DNA of 64,000 nt, from positions 1 to 64,000 of the forward strand of contig NZ_JADDOL010000012.1 in NCBI RefSeq assembly GCF_016906305.1, given 5' to 3'. The DNA comes from Alloalcanivorax marinus (lineage in GTDB: Bacteria > Pseudomonadota > Gammaproteobacteria > Pseudomonadales > Alcanivoracaceae). The notes below the pieces were generated by a model that was not told the origin of the DNA, ran no database searches, and saw nothing but the letters and a program-made list of their open reading frames with translations. Position 1 is the first letter of the stretch; each line of letters opens with the position of its first letter. The translations under genes and the position numbers were made by a program. This document shows, in pieces, positions 1-9,483 of this stretch.

Positions 1-101
1 TTGGAGGCAGGGATGCCGGAAACGAGCTACAGGGACGTACTTGCCGCGTGTCCGGCCCGGTGGCGCCCGACACGGAAGCGGCCTCGATGGAGAAATGGAC
101 C
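1..101. other. Region downstream of nadB, possible repeat-element edge
   Basis: No gene is supported here. Read on the minus strand, bases 1-45 contain the phrases CGTCCCTG and CATCCCTGCC spaced as in dispersed palindromic intergenic repeats of related GC-rich genomes. The stretch is cut by the window edge, so this is only a suspicion. Confidence 0.25.
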
Positions 102-1709
102 TCAAGGCTCCAGAATCGTATCCCGCCCCACCTCCGAAGCCCCCGGAAACTCCCGCATGAAATGCAGCCCCCGGCTCTCCCGCCGCTGCAACGCCGAACG
201 GATGATCAAATCCGCGATCACCACCAGATTGCGCAACTCCAGCAGATCGTTGCTGATGTGGTAGTTGCTGTAATACTCGGCGATCTCGCTCTTCAGCAAC
301 TCAACCCGATGCTGGGCCCGCTCCAACCGTTTCACGGTGCGCACGATGCCCACGTAATCCCACATGAACCGCCGCAGCTCGTCCCAGTTGTGGCTGATCA
401 CCACGTCCTCGTCGGAATCGGTGACCTGGCTGTCGTCCCACTCCGCCGCCTCCCGGGGCAGCGGCCAGTCCGCTAGGTGCGCGCCGATGTCATCGGCCAC
501 CGCCTGGCCGTACACGAAGCACTCCAGCAGCGAATTGCTGGCCATGCGGTTGGCGCCGTGCAGACCGGTGAAGCTGGTTTCCCCCAACGCATAGAGCCCG
601 GGCACGTCGGTGCGGCCGTGCCGGTCGATGACCACGCCGCCGCAGGTGTAATGCGCCGCCGGCACCACCGGAATCGGGTCGCGGGTGATGTCCAGACCCA
701 GCTGCAGACACTTGGCGTAGACGGTGGGGAAGTGCTCGATGATGAAGTCCGCCGGCTTGTGGCTGATGTCCAGATAAAGACAGTCGGCGCCCAGACGCTT
801 CATTTCGTGGTCGATGGCGCGGGCCACCACATCCCGGGGGGCCAGTTCGGCGCGCTCGTCGAAGCGCGGCATGAAGCGCTCGCCGTTGGGCAGCAGCAGC
901 CGGCCGCCCTCGCCACGGATCGCCTCGGTGATCAGGAAGCTCTTGGCCTTGGGGTGGTACAGGCAGGTGGGGTGGAACTGCATGAATTCCATGTTGCCCA
1001 CCCGGCAGCCGGCCCGCCAGGCCATGGCGATGCCGTCGCCGGTGGCCACGTCCGGATTGGAGGTGTACAGGTAGACCTTGGAGGCGCCGCCGGTGGCCAG
1101 CACCACCGAGCGGGCCAGGATCACGTCGGTCTCGCCGGTCTGGATATCGTGCACATAGGCGCCGCAGCAGCGTTTTTCGCGGCCGTTCGGGCCGTCGTGC
1201 TCCTGCAGGATCAGGTCCACCGCCACCCGGTGTTCGAACAGGTGCACGTTGTCCCGTTCGGTGACGCGCTGGATCAGGGTGCTGGAAATGGCCACGCCGG
1301 TGGCGTCGGCGGCATGGATGATGCGTCGGTGGCTGTGGCCGCCCTCGCGGGTCAGGTGGTAGGGCAGGGGGTTGTCCTCGCTGCGCTCCATGCCCGCCAG
1401 CCGGGTGAAGTCCACGCCCTGATCGATCAGCCAGCGGATCGCCGCCGGCCCGTTTTCCACGGTGTAGCGCACCGCGTCGTCGTGGCACAGCCCGCCGCCG
1501 GCGCGGTGCGTGTCCTGCACGTGACTTTCCAGGGAATCGTCGTCGTCGAGCACCGCCGCCACGCCGCCCTGGGCGTAGTAAGTACTCGCATGGGTCAGTT
1601 TGCCCTTGGACAGCAGGGCCGCCTGCACGCCGTCGGGCAGGCGCAGGGCGACGGTCAGGCCGGCGGCGCCGGAGCCGATGATCAGCACGTCATAACGATA
1701 AGTGGCCAT
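102..1709 (-). CDS. nadB: L-aspartate oxidase NadB
   Basis: Flavoprotein that oxidises L-aspartate to iminoaspartate, the first step of de novo NAD synthesis; the product is passed to quinolinate synthase NadA. The 535-residue protein starts with an FAD-binding Rossmann motif (GSGAAG, residues 12-17). It keeps the family signatures THRAGGGLC and GGHSHRRIIHA, and has the usual succinate dehydrogenase-like flavoprotein layout with a helical C-terminal part. Its length matches the family (about 540). The reading frame stays open 61 codons upstream, but homology begins at the ATG at 1709, so that start is chosen. It is transcribed divergently from rpoE across a 148-bp gap, the conserved Pseudomonas-type arrangement. 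Confidence 0.95.
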   Translation of the reverse strand: MATYRYDVLIIGSGAAGLTVALRLPDGVQAALLSKGKLTHASTYYAQGGVAAVLDDDDSLESHVQDTHRAGGGLCHDDAVRYTVENGPAAIRWLIDQGVDFTRLAGMERSEDNPLPYHLTREGGHSHRRIIHAADATGVAISSTLIQRVTERDNVHLFEHRVAVDLILQEHDGPNGREKRCCGAYVHDIQTGETDVILARSVVLATGGASKVYLYTSNPDVATGDGIAMAWRAGCRVGNMEFMQFHPTCLYHPKAKSFLITEAIRGEGGRLLLPNGERFMPRFDERAELAPRDVVARAIDHEMKRLGADCLYLDISHKPADFIIEHFPTVYAKCLQLGLDITRDPIPVVPAAHYTCGGVVIDRHGRTDVPGLYALGETSFTGLHGANRMASNSLLECFVYGQAVADDIGAHLADWPLPREAAEWDDSQVTDSDEDVVISHNWDELRRFMWDYVGIVRTVKRLERAQHRVELLKSEIAEYYSNYHISNDLLELRNLVVIADLIIRSALQRRESRGLHFMREFPGASEVGRDTILEP

Positions 1710-1792
1710 GGGGTCTCGCAGCCGGGTAAATGTTGAACCAATGTGAAAACCGCCGGGGACGGGGGCGCTAGTATAGCGGCCCGCGGAACACC

Positions 1793-1801
1793 TGTTACAA
1801 T
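1793..1801 (+). promoter_or_regulatory. Extended -10 promoter candidate upstream of rpoE
   Basis: TGTTACAAT fits an extended -10 element (TGnTACAAT) about 57 bp before the rpoE start. No convincing -35 is seen at 17 bp. GGAAC at 1784-1788 resembles the start of a sigma-E -35 (GGAACTT), so autoregulation is conceivable, but no matching sigma-E -10 is clear. Confidence 0.35.
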
Positions 1802-1857
1802 ACCGCGCTTTACCCGCCGCCACGGGATAATAACGTCCTCCAGGGAGCCAGCACCGG

Positions 1858-2445
1858 GTGTCTTCAGACGAACAATTGGTCAAAAAAGCCAAGACCGGCG
1901 ATCAGCGAGCCTTCGAAGTGCTGGTGGTCAAGTACCAGCAGCGCATTTTCGCGCTGATCAGCCGCTATGTGCGCGACCATGACGAGGTGCAGGACGTGGC
2001 CCAGGAGGCCTTTATCAAGGCCTGGCGGGCGTTGCCCCGGTTCCGGGGCGACAGTGCCTTCTATACCTGGCTTTACCGTATCGCGGTGAACACCGCCAAG
2101 AACCACCTGGTGGCCCTGGGCCGCCGCCCGCCGGGCTCCGACCTGGATGCCGCCGAAGCCGAGCAGTACAGCGGCGCGGAAATGCTGCACGAAATTGGAA
2201 CCCCGGAGTCCCACGTGTTGTCCGAGGAACTGGAGGCAGTGATCCACAAGGCGATCGAGGACCTGCCCCAGGAGCTGAAAACCGCGGTCACCCTGCGTGA
2301 ATTCGAGGGGCTCAGCTACGAGGATATCGCGGCGGTCATGGAATGCCCGGTGGGAACGGTCCGCTCCCGTATTTTCCGGGCCCGCGAAGCCATCGACGAG
2401 GCGGTGCGCCCCCTGCTGGGATCGCAGCGCGGAGACAAAGGGTGA
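1858..2445 (+). CDS. rpoE: Extracytoplasmic-stress sigma factor RpoE/AlgU
   Basis: ECF sigma factor (195 aa) that directs RNA polymerase to envelope-stress genes; in pseudomonads the orthologue AlgU/AlgT also drives alginate synthesis. Region 2 (about residues 20-90) contains DVAQEAFIKAWRALPRFRG. Region 4 (about 130-185) contains the helix-turn-helix SYEDIAAVMECPVGTVRSRI. The start is GTG at 1858, preceded by AGGGAG at 1842-1847. It is followed after 4 bp by mucA, mucB and mucD, the classical operon in which the membrane anti-sigma factor MucA holds this protein inactive until regulated proteolysis. Confidence 0.96.
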   Translation: MSSDEQLVKKAKTGDQRAFEVLVVKYQQRIFALISRYVRDHDEVQDVAQEAFIKAWRALPRFRGDSAFYTWLYRIAVNTAKNHLVALGRRPPGSDLDAAEAEQYSGAEMLHEIGTPESHVLSEELEAVIHKAIEDLPQELKTAVTLREFEGLSYEDIAAVMECPVGTVRSRIFRAREAIDEAVRPLLGSQRGDKG

Positions 2446-2449
2446 GGAC

Positions 2450-3073
2450 ATGAGCAGGAATTACGAAGCACTTTCCGCTTTCCTGGACGGTGAAACCACC
2501 GAATTCGAGACCCGTCGCGTATTGCGCGACCTGGACCGGGACGATCTGGCGACCCTGGGCCGCTGGCAGAGCGTCAGCGATGCGCTGCACGGCCACGCCG
2601 CCATGGGCGTCCCGGAGGGCTTCAACGCCCGCCTGTCCGAGGCGCTGGCCTCGGAATCGAAGCCCGGCCGCCGCGCCGGCATGGTGCACGGCTTCGCCCG
2701 CGTGGCCGTGGCCGCCTCGGTGGCCGCCGTGACCGTGATCGGCTGGCAGTACTGGAGCGTGCCCACCGACGCCGGCACCGTCGCGCCGGCGGTGGCCATG
2801 ACCGGCGCCGCCAATGACGGCGCCGCGGCCACCGAGGCGTCGCTGAGCGCGCCGGCCGCCGCCCAACGTTTGACCCGTCCGTTCGGTGAGACCTCGCTGG
2901 TGGCGCAAAGCGCCCTGCGATCCGCCGAGCCGCGTACCGTGGCCAGCGACCAGCAACCGCGTGTCAACGCCATGCTGCTGCGCCACAGTGAATTCACCGC
3001 CCGCCATAGTGGCCAGGGCATGATGCCCTATGCCCGTCTGGTCAGCATGGACGCCCGCAACGGAGCGCGCTAA
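2450..3073 (+). CDS. mucA: Anti-sigma factor MucA/RseA
   Basis: Single-pass inner-membrane anti-sigma factor (207 aa) that sequesters RpoE/AlgU at the cytoplasmic face and is degraded stepwise under envelope stress. The cytoplasmic N-terminal RseA domain (residues 1-80, starting MSRNYEALSAFLDGE) is followed by one hydrophobic segment at about 84-103 and an Ala-rich periplasmic domain that would contact MucB. The start is ATG at 2450, four bases after the rpoE stop. Periplasmic sequence is poorly conserved in this family, so the assignment rests on the N-terminal domain, topology and position. Confidence 0.93.
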   Translation: MSRNYEALSAFLDGETTEFETRRVLRDLDRDDLATLGRWQSVSDALHGHAAMGVPEGFNARLSEALASESKPGRRAGMVHGFARVAVAASVAAVTVIGWQYWSVPTDAGTVAPAVAMTGAANDGAAATEASLSAPAAAQRLTRPFGETSLVAQSALRSAEPRTVASDQQPRVNAMLLRHSEFTARHSGQGMMPYARLVSMDARNGAR

Positions 3074-3076
3074 CGC

Positions 3077-4039
3077 ATGATGCGGATCCTCGCCTTGGGG
3101 CTTACCCTGACCGCCGCCCCCCTCGCGATCGCCGACAGCCTTCCCGCCCAGAGCCTCCTGGAACGCATGACCGAAGCGACCCAGGAGCTCGATTACCAGG
3201 GCCGCTTCCTCTACCAGCTCGGTGGGGAAGTGAGCACCATGGAAATTCGTCACGCCGTCATCGACGGCGAGCAGTACCAGCGCTTCACCCACCTGGACGG
3301 ACGTCTGGTGGAGGTGCTGCGCCTCGGTGACGAGCTGGTGTGCCTGCACCCCAACGGCACCCTGACCCGCATCGACGATCAGGACCAGGGGCTGCTGTCG
3401 TTCCGGCAGCGGCTCTCCTCGCAGATTCCCGACCAGTACAACGTGCTGGTGGACGGCGACGGCCGGGTGGCCGGCCGCGCCACCACGCGCATGCGCGTGG
3501 CCCCGCTGGACAACCATCGTTACGGCTACCGTCTGTGGCTGGACAATGAAAGCCATCTGCTGCTCAAGTCGGAGATGGTGGACCCGGGCGGCCTGGCTCT
3601 GGAACGGGTGGAATTCGTCACTCTGGACCTGCAACCGGGCCTGGACCGGGGCGATTTCGAGCTGCCCAAGGTGATCGCCGAACGCGCCCTGGAGCCGGTG
3701 CCCGGCAACCACGCGGACCGCGTCCACGTGAACGCCGGCTGGCTGCCCGGTGGCTTCCGCGCCGCCGACAGCGACTGGCGGCGGGTCACCGCCGAGCGGC
3801 AGCCGGTGGCCGCGCAGAGCTACAGCGACGGCCTGGCCACCTTCACCGTGTTCGTGGAAAACCTGGACAACGGGGTGGTGGAAGAGGGCGTGAGCCGGAT
3901 TGGCCCGACGGTGGCGATCAGCCGCTCGGTGGCCGCCGCCGACCGCCGTTATCTGCTCACCCTGGTGGGCGAGATTCCCCAGCCCACCGCCGAGCGCATC
4001 ATGCAGGGGCTCGACCTGGACGTGGCCGCGCGGCCGTGA
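3077..4039 (+). CDS. mucB: Sigma-E regulatory protein MucB/RseB
   Basis: Periplasmic protein (320 aa) that binds the periplasmic part of MucA and protects it from the site-1 protease, releasing it when lipid or LPS stress signals bind. A Sec signal peptide covers about residues 1-19 (cleavage after AIA). The mature part has the two-domain RseB layout: a large LolA-like domain, then a small C-terminal domain from about residue 210. It starts 3 bp after mucA. The next gene is mucD; no mucC-like membrane protein gene lies between them, unlike the P. aeruginosa algU-mucABCD order. Confidence 0.92.
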   Translation: MMRILALGLTLTAAPLAIADSLPAQSLLERMTEATQELDYQGRFLYQLGGEVSTMEIRHAVIDGEQYQRFTHLDGRLVEVLRLGDELVCLHPNGTLTRIDDQDQGLLSFRQRLSSQIPDQYNVLVDGDGRVAGRATTRMRVAPLDNHRYGYRLWLDNESHLLLKSEMVDPGGLALERVEFVTLDLQPGLDRGDFELPKVIAERALEPVPGNHADRVHVNAGWLPGGFRAADSDWRRVTAERQPVAAQSYSDGLATFTVFVENLDNGVVEEGVSRIGPTVAISRSVAAADRRYLLTLVGEIPQPTAERIMQGLDLDVAARP

Positions 4040-4136
4040 TCGGGCTCCGGTAACGGAATAAGGTAGTCATCGCTTATCGCCGGCCCCGGCGGCGGGGCCG
4101 GTGTTCCTCGAACAACCGGCAGAAGGGAGCCTTTCC

Positions 4137-5648
4137 ATGGGGACCGTACAAAAGTGCCTGTTGCCGCTGTTGCTGGCCGGCCTGATCGCCGGCTGCGGCC
4201 AGAATCAGGACGACCGGAACACCGAACAAAGCCAGGACCAGGGGGCCGCCAAGGCCACCGTCTCCGACGCCCGTGAAAACGGTGCCGGCGGCGAGAAACT
4301 GGTCACCGGACTGCCCGACTTCACCGCCCTGGTGGAGAAGGAAGCGCCGGCGGTGGTCAACATTTCCACCGTCACCCACCGCGAGGCCGGCCAGGGGCCG
4401 GACACCAGCCAGCTGCCGGAAATGCTACGCCGCTTCTTCGACGAGTTCGGCGGCCCCGGCGGGCCCGGTCCGCAGGGCCCCGGCGGGGGCGGCCGCGAGG
4501 ACGTGGAGTCCCTGGGGTCCGGCTTCATCATTTCCAGCGACGGCTACGTGCTCACCAACTACCACGTGGTGGGCGAGGCCGACGAGATCGTGGTGCGCCT
4601 GCAGGACCGCCGCGAACTGGACGCCGAGCTGGTCGGCTCCGATCCGCAGAGCGACCTGGCGCTGATCAAGGTGGACGCCGCCGATCTGCCGGTGGTGGAC
4701 ATCGGTTCCTCCGACAATCTGAAAGTGGGCGAGTGGGTGCTGGCCATCGGTGCGCCGTTCGGCTTCGACAGCTCGGTGACCGCCGGCATCGTCAGCGCCA
4801 AGGGCCGCAGCCTGCCCACCGACAACTACGTGCCGTTCATTCAGACCGACGTGGCCATCAACCCGGGCAACAGCGGCGGGCCGCTGTTCAACCTGAAAGG
4901 CCAGGTGGTGGGCATCAATTCGCAAATCGTCAGCCGCTCCGGCGGCTACATGGGCCTGAGCTTCGCCATTCCCATCGACCTGGCCATGGACGTGGCCGAC
5001 CAGCTCAAGGAGAACGGTCAGGTCAGTCGCGGCTGGCTGGGCGTGTTGATCCAGGAGGTGGACCGGGATCTGGCCGAGTCCTTCGGCCTGTCCAAGCCCA
5101 TGGGCGCCCTGGTGGCCCAGGTGCAGCCGGGCTCCCCGGCGGCGGAAGCCGGCCTGCAGCCCGGCGATGTGATTACCCACTTCGACGGTCACGAAATCCA
5201 GCGTTCCGCCCAGCTGCCCAAGTGGGTCGGCGCCCTCAAGGCCGGCACCGAGGCGGAAATGACGGTGGTGCGCAACGGCGACGAGAAAACCCTGGACGTG
5301 ACCGTGGGCGAACTGCCCAGCAATCCGCAGCAGGCCATGAATCAGGGCGGCGAGCCGTCCGGTCCGGGCGCCGACCGGCTCGGCCTGACCGTGCGCGAGG
5401 CCAGCCCGGCGGAGCTGTCGCGGGTGGAGGCGGAGACCGGCGTCATGGTCACCGCCGTGAAGAAAGGCCCGGCGGCCACCGCCGGCCTGCGCCAGGGGGA
5501 TCTGCTGGTGAGCCTCAACGGTGAGGACGTGAAGAGCCCGGACGACTACCGTCGCCTGGTCGGCGAGCTCCCTGAGAAGGGCTCGGTGCCGGCGCTGATC
5601 AATCGCGGCGGCAACGCCCGCTTCCTGGCGCTGAAACTCGGCGACTGA
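4137..5648 (+). CDS. mucD: DegP/HtrA-type serine protease MucD, predicted lipoprotein
   Basis: Periplasmic chaperone-protease that degrades misfolded envelope proteins and dampens the sigma-E response. The 503-aa protein has a trypsin-like domain with triad H143 (TNYHVV), D173 (QSDLALIK) and S246 (GNSGGP), then two PDZ domains (about 285-375 and 410-495). A Gly/Pro-rich loop lies before the protease core (about 100-120). The ATG at 4137 is chosen over an in-frame start 36 bp upstream because AAGGGAG precedes it and a signal peptide begins there. That signal ends LIAGC with Cys at residue 20, a lipobox, so the enzyme is probably lipid-anchored rather than soluble. Confidence 0.93.
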   Translation: MGTVQKCLLPLLLAGLIAGCGQNQDDRNTEQSQDQGAAKATVSDARENGAGGEKLVTGLPDFTALVEKEAPAVVNISTVTHREAGQGPDTSQLPEMLRRFFDEFGGPGGPGPQGPGGGGREDVESLGSGFIISSDGYVLTNYHVVGEADEIVVRLQDRRELDAELVGSDPQSDLALIKVDAADLPVVDIGSSDNLKVGEWVLAIGAPFGFDSSVTAGIVSAKGRSLPTDNYVPFIQTDVAINPGNSGGPLFNLKGQVVGINSQIVSRSGGYMGLSFAIPIDLAMDVADQLKENGQVSRGWLGVLIQEVDRDLAESFGLSKPMGALVAQVQPGSPAAEAGLQPGDVITHFDGHEIQRSAQLPKWVGALKAGTEAEMTVVRNGDEKTLDVTVGELPSNPQQAMNQGGEPSGPGADRLGLTVREASPAELSRVEAETGVMVTAVKKGPAATAGLRQGDLLVSLNGEDVKSPDDYRRLVGELPEKGSVPALINRGGNARFLALKLGD

Positions 5649-5656
5649 CCGCCGGT

Positions 5657-5688
5657 GCCGTGGGAGCGGCTTCAGCCGCACCCACGGC
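5657..5688. repeat. REP-like hairpin after mucD
   Basis: Two 14-base arms (5657-5670 and 5675-5688), complementary except for one A/A position, flank a TTCA loop. The core GGGAGCGGCTTCAGCCGC matches the REP-type palindromes common between genes of pseudomonads and relatives. It may also act as a terminator or mRNA-end stabiliser for the mucD transcript; no U-tract follows. Confidence 0.7.
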
Positions 5689-5750
5689 GTACCCCCGAGC
5701 CATCCGACCGGCTCCGCATCGGGGGATTATCCAGCGGAGCCCTAATCCGC

Positions 5751-5756
5751 TAGAAT
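5751..5756 (+). promoter_or_regulatory. -10 element upstream of lepA
   Basis: TAGAAT, a 5/6 match to TATAAT, lies 49 bp before the lepA GTG. The best -35 at 18 bp (TTATCC, 5727-5732) is weak. It would let lepA-lepB-rnc-era-recO be transcribed independently of the sigma-E operon. Confidence 0.4.
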
Positions 5757-5805
5757 CGCCCACCATTGTGTCCTTCTTCATGTTTCCACCATTTGGCGGG
5801 TATCT

Positions 5806-7605
5806 GTGACCGACATTACGCACATTCGCAACTTCTCCATCATTGCTCATATCGATCACGGCAAATCCACCCTGGCGGACCGTTTCATCCAGGTCTGCGG
5901 CGGTCTGTCCGACCGTGAGCTCAAGGAGCAGGTGCTGGATTCCATGGACCTGGAGCGCGAGCGCGGCATCACCATCAAGGCGCAGAGCGTGACCCTGTAT
6001 TACACCGCGCGCAACGGCGAGACCTACCAGCTCAACTTCATCGACACCCCGGGGCACGTGGACTTCTCCTATGAGGTGTCCCGCTCCCTGTCCGCCTGCG
6101 AGGGCGCGCTGCTGGTGGTGGACGCCGCCCAGGGCGTGGAAGCCCAGTCGGTGGCCAACTGCTACACCGCCATCGAGCAGGATCTGGAAGTGCTGCCGGT
6201 GCTCAACAAGGTGGACCTGCCCCAGGCGGAGCCGGACCGGGTGGCCGAGGAGATCGAGGAGATCATCGGTCTGGACGCGCTGGACGCCTGCCATGTGTCC
6301 GCCAAGACCGGGGTGGGCGTGCCGGACCTGCTGGAGCAGCTGATCGAACGCATCCCCGCGCCCCAGGGCGACCGGGAAGAGCGGCTGCAGGCGCTGATCA
6401 TCGACTCCTGGTTCGACAACTACATGGGCGTGATCTCGCTGGTGCGAATCCGCTACGGCCGCCTCAAGAAAGGCGACAAGATCCACGTTAAATCCACCGG
6501 CCAGAACCATGTGGTGGACAGCCTCGGCATCTTCACCCCCAAGCGCAAGGAAACCAAGGTGCTGGAGGCCGGCGAGGTGGGCTGGGTGAGCGCCACCATC
6601 AAGGACATCAAGGGCGCCCCGGTGGGCGATACCCTGACCCACGCCAATACCCCGGACGTGGCCATGCTGCCCGGCTTCAAGAAGGTCAAACCGCAGGTGT
6701 ACGCTGGCATGTTTCCGGTCAACGCGGACGACTACGAGGACTTCCGCGACGCCCTCGGCAAGCTGGCGCTCAACGACGCCTCCCTGTTCTACGAGCCGGA
6801 AAACTCCGACGCCCTGGGCTTCGGTTTCCGGGTCGGTTTCCTGGGCATGCTGCACATGGAAATCATCCATGAGCGGCTGGAGCGGGAATACGATCTGGAC
6901 CTGATCACCACGGCGCCCACGGTGGTCTACGAGCTGCTGCTCAGCGACGGCGAAACGATCTACGTGGACAACCCCTCGGAGCTGCCGGAAGGCAACAAGA
7001 TCGAGGAGTTCCGCGAGCCCATCGCCCGGGTCAATATCCTTACGCCCCAGGAATACGTGGGCAACGTGATCACCCTGTGCACCGAGCGGCGCGGCGAGCA
7101 GATCAACCTGCAGTATCTGGGCAAGCAGATCTCGCTGACCTACGACATTCCCATGGCCGAGGTGGTGCTGGACTTCTTCGACCGGCTGAAATCCGCCAGC
7201 CGTGGCTATGCCTCGCTGGAGTACGCCTTCGAGCGCTTCCAGCCCGCCAAGCTGGTGAAGGTGGACGTGCTGATCAACGGCGACAAGGTGGACGCCCTGG
7301 CGATGATCTGTCACCTGGACCACTCCGCCCACCGTGGCCGCGTGCTCACCGAGAAGATGAAGGAACTGGTGCCCCGGCAGATGTTCGATGTGGCCATTCA
7401 GGCCGCCATCGGCAGCAAGATCATCGCCCGGCAGACGGTCAAGGCGTTGCGCAAGAACGTGACCGCCAAGTGTTACGGCGGCGACGTGTCGCGTAAGAAG
7501 AAACTGCTGCAGAAGCAGAAAGAAGGCAAGAAACGCATGAAGCAGGTGGGTAACGTGGAAATTCCGCAGGCCGCCTTCCTGGCCGTGCTCAAGGTGGATG
7601 ACTAA
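5806..7605 (+). CDS. lepA: Elongation factor 4 (LepA), ribosome-associated GTPase
   Basis: Translational GTPase (599 aa) proposed to back-translocate or rescue ribosomes and to aid ribosome assembly. The G domain begins almost at the N-terminus with P-loop AHIDHGKST (residues 14-22), followed by the switch [10 protein letters not shown] and the NKVDLP specificity motif. EF-G-like domains II, III and V and the LepA-specific C-terminal domain ([15 protein letters not shown] near the end) follow. The start is GTG at 5806. The stop TAA shares its last A with the ATG of lepB, implying translational coupling, the common lepA-lepB arrangement. Confidence 0.97.
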   Translation: MTDITHIRNFSIIAHIDHGKSTLADRFIQVCGGLSDRELKEQVLDSMDLERERGITIKAQSVTLYYTARNGETYQLNFIDTPGHVDFSYEVSRSLSACEGALLVVDAAQGVEAQSVANCYTAIEQDLEVLPVLNKVDLPQAEPDRVAEEIEEIIGLDALDACHVSAKTGVGVPDLLEQLIERIPAPQGDREERLQALIIDSWFDNYMGVISLVRIRYGRLKKGDKIHVKSTGQNHVVDSLGIFTPKRKETKVLEAGEVGWVSATIKDIKGAPVGDTLTHANTPDVAMLPGFKKVKPQVYAGMFPVNADDYEDFRDALGKLALNDASLFYEPENSDALGFGFRVGFLGMLHMEIIHERLEREYDLDLITTAPTVVYELLLSDGETIYVDNPSELPEGNKIEEFREPIARVNILTPQEYVGNVITLCTERRGEQINLQYLGKQISLTYDIPMAEVVLDFFDRLKSASRGYASLEYAFERFQPAKLVKVDVLINGDKVDALAMICHLDHSAHRGRVLTEKMKELVPRQMFDVAIQAAIGSKIIARQTVKALRKNVTAKCYGGDVSRKKKLLQKQKEGKKRMKQVGNVEIPQAAFLAVLKVDD

Positions 7606-8402
7606 TGGATATCGATGTGGGTTTCTGGCTGACGCTGGCGCTGCTGGTCACGGTACTGATCTGGCTGGCGGACCGCTTTCTCAAGCTGCGCCAGCGCAAG
7701 GGCATGATCGGCACCACCGTGGAAACGTCCAACTCGCTGATTTCGGTGCTGTTGATCGTGCTGGTGATCCGTTCCTTCATTGTGGAGCCGTTCACCATTC
7801 CCTCCGGTTCCATGTTGCCCACCCTGCAGGTTCATGATTTTATTCTGGTCAACAAGTTCTCCTACGGCCTGCGCCTGCCGGTGACCAATACCAAGATCAT
7901 TCCGGTGGGCGAGCCCGAGCGCGGTGATGTCATGGTGTTCAAGTTCCCGGAGGACACCAGCCAGAACTTCATCAAGCGCGTGGTCGGCCTGCCCGGTGAC
8001 CGGGTGGCGGTGCGCGACAACGTGGTCTACATCAACGGCGAGCCGGTGGACCGGGCGCTGGTGGAGCAGGGCCGCAACGCGCGCATGTGGCGCCGCGAGT
8101 ACATCGAGCACCTGGGCGAGACGGAGCATTTGATCTGGCAGGAAGGCGTGCTCAGCCCGTTCAACGGCGAGCCGCGCATTCCCCAGGGCGGTACCCAGGG
8201 CGAATGGGAAGTGCCCGAAGGCAGTTATTTCGTGATGGGGGACAACCGGGACAACAGCAATGACAGCCGCTTCTGGGGCGTGGTGCCCGAGCGGCTGATC
8301 GTGGGGGAAGCCTTCCTGATCTGGATGCACTGGGACCCGATCTTCTCGCTGCCGAGCTTCTCCCGCAACGGGGCAATCGACAAAGTCGAAACCAGCGACT
8401 GA
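7605..8402 (+). CDS. lepB: Signal peptidase I (leader peptidase LepB)
   Basis: Inner-membrane serine protease (265 aa) that removes signal peptides from exported proteins at the periplasmic face. Two N-terminal hydrophobic segments (about 7-24 and 44-60) precede the catalytic domain. The Ser/Lys dyad is S69 in IPSGSMLPT and K124 in FIKRVVGLPGD; the box E motif MGDNRDNSNDSR lies near the C-terminus. It overlaps lepA by one base (TAATG) and is followed after 23 bp by the DUF4845 gene, with rnc next. Confidence 0.97.
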   Translation: MDIDVGFWLTLALLVTVLIWLADRFLKLRQRKGMIGTTVETSNSLISVLLIVLVIRSFIVEPFTIPSGSMLPTLQVHDFILVNKFSYGLRLPVTNTKIIPVGEPERGDVMVFKFPEDTSQNFIKRVVGLPGDRVAVRDNVVYINGEPVDRALVEQGRNARMWRREYIEHLGETEHLIWQEGVLSPFNGEPRIPQGGTQGEWEVPEGSYFVMGDNRDNSNDSRFWGVVPERLIVGEAFLIWMHWDPIFSLPSFSRNGAIDKVETSD

Positions 8403-8425
8403 ACCAAGATGGAGACGGACCCACA

Positions 8426-8803
8426 ATGATAACCCGATCCCGTCAAAGGGGGCTTTCCCTGCTCGGCTGGGTGGTCGTGCTGATCGTGCTGGCGGTGTTC
8501 GGCACCGCCGCCTTCCGCATGGTGCCCGCCTACATGGAATACAACACCATCCGCAGCACCATCAACTCGGTGCTCGACGACAACAAGACCGCCATGATGT
8601 CGGAGCACGAAGTGCGCGGCGCCCTGTCCAAACGGTTCACCATCAATCAGGTGGACGTGATCGGCGTCAACGATCTGGCGATCAGCAAGAACGGCGGTGA
8701 CGTGACCGTGGGTGTCGATTACGAAGTGCGCCGGCCGCTGTTCTACAACGTCTCCGTGGTGATGCATTTCGAGGACACCTTCAACAAGACCAGCGGGAAC
8801 TGA
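8426..8803 (+). CDS. DUF4845 family membrane-anchored protein
   Basis: Small protein (125 aa) with an N-terminal GLSLLGW segment and one transmembrane helix (about residues 9-29), resembling a type IV pilin N-terminus, then a short soluble domain. This matches the DUF4845 family found between lepB and rnc in many gammaproteobacteria. The function is unknown; the constant position suggests a link to secretion or the rnc operon. Its stop overlaps the rnc start by one base (TGATG). Confidence 0.85.
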   Translation: MITRSRQRGLSLLGWVVVLIVLAVFGTAAFRMVPAYMEYNTIRSTINSVLDDNKTAMMSEHEVRGALSKRFTINQVDVIGVNDLAISKNGGDVTVGVDYEVRRPLFYNVSVVMHFEDTFNKTSGN

Positions 8804-9483
8804 TGGACGATCTGGACCGCCTTGCCCGTCGTCTGGGCTACCGTTTTCAGGACCCGGCGCTGTTCGAGCTGGCGCTCAGCCACCGCAGTGTCAGCCGCCG
8901 GCGCAACAACGAACGGCTGGAGTTCCTCGGCGACGCCCTGCTCAGCCAGTTTATTTCCACGGAATTGTTCCATCGTTTCCCGGACGCCGCCGAAGGGCAG
9001 CTGACGCGCATGCGCGCCTTTCTGGTGCGCGGCCAGACCCTGGCGGAAGTGGCCCGGGAACTGGGCGTGGGGGAATACCTGATCCTCGGCGGCGGTGAGC
9101 TGAAAAGCGGCGGCAACCGCCGCGACTCGATCCTGGCCGACGCCCTGGAGGCGCTGATCGGCGCCATCGTCATCGACAGCGGCGAGGACACCTGCCGGCG
9201 GGTGGTGCTGGAGTGGTTCGCCGGGCGCCTGGAGCAGATCTCGCCGCAGTCCGTGCGCAAGGACGGCAAAACCCGCTTGCAGGAATGGCTGCAGGCGCGC
9301 AAGCATGAGCTTCCCGCCTATGAAGTGCTGTCGGTGACCGGCCAGGCGCCGCGCCAGACCTTCGAGGTGGAATGCACGCTGCCCGATCTCGATCGGCGCT
9401 TCGTGGCCGCCGGCGCCAGCCGCCGGCGCGCGGAGCAGCAGGCGGCGGAACAGGCACTGAGCTGGCTGGAGCAGTCCTCATGA
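8803..9483 (+). CDS. rnc: Ribonuclease III
   Basis: Double-strand-specific endoribonuclease (226 aa) that processes the rRNA precursor and structured mRNAs. The RNase III signature NERLEFLGDALL (residues 36-47) carries catalytic acidic residues E40 and D44; a second acidic cluster sits in DALEALIGAI. A double-stranded RNA-binding domain occupies about residues 150-226 (KTRLQEWLQ to the C-terminus). It overlaps DUF4845 by one base and era by four (ATGA), the conserved rnc-era-recO operon. Confidence 0.97.
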   Translation: MDDLDRLARRLGYRFQDPALFELALSHRSVSRRRNNERLEFLGDALLSQFISTELFHRFPDAAEGQLTRMRAFLVRGQTLAEVARELGVGEYLILGGGELKSGGNRRDSILADALEALIGAIVIDSGEDTCRRVVLEWFAGRLEQISPQSVRKDGKTRLQEWLQARKHELPAYEVLSVTGQAPRQTFEVECTLPDLDRRFVAAGASRRRAEQQAAEQALSWLEQSS

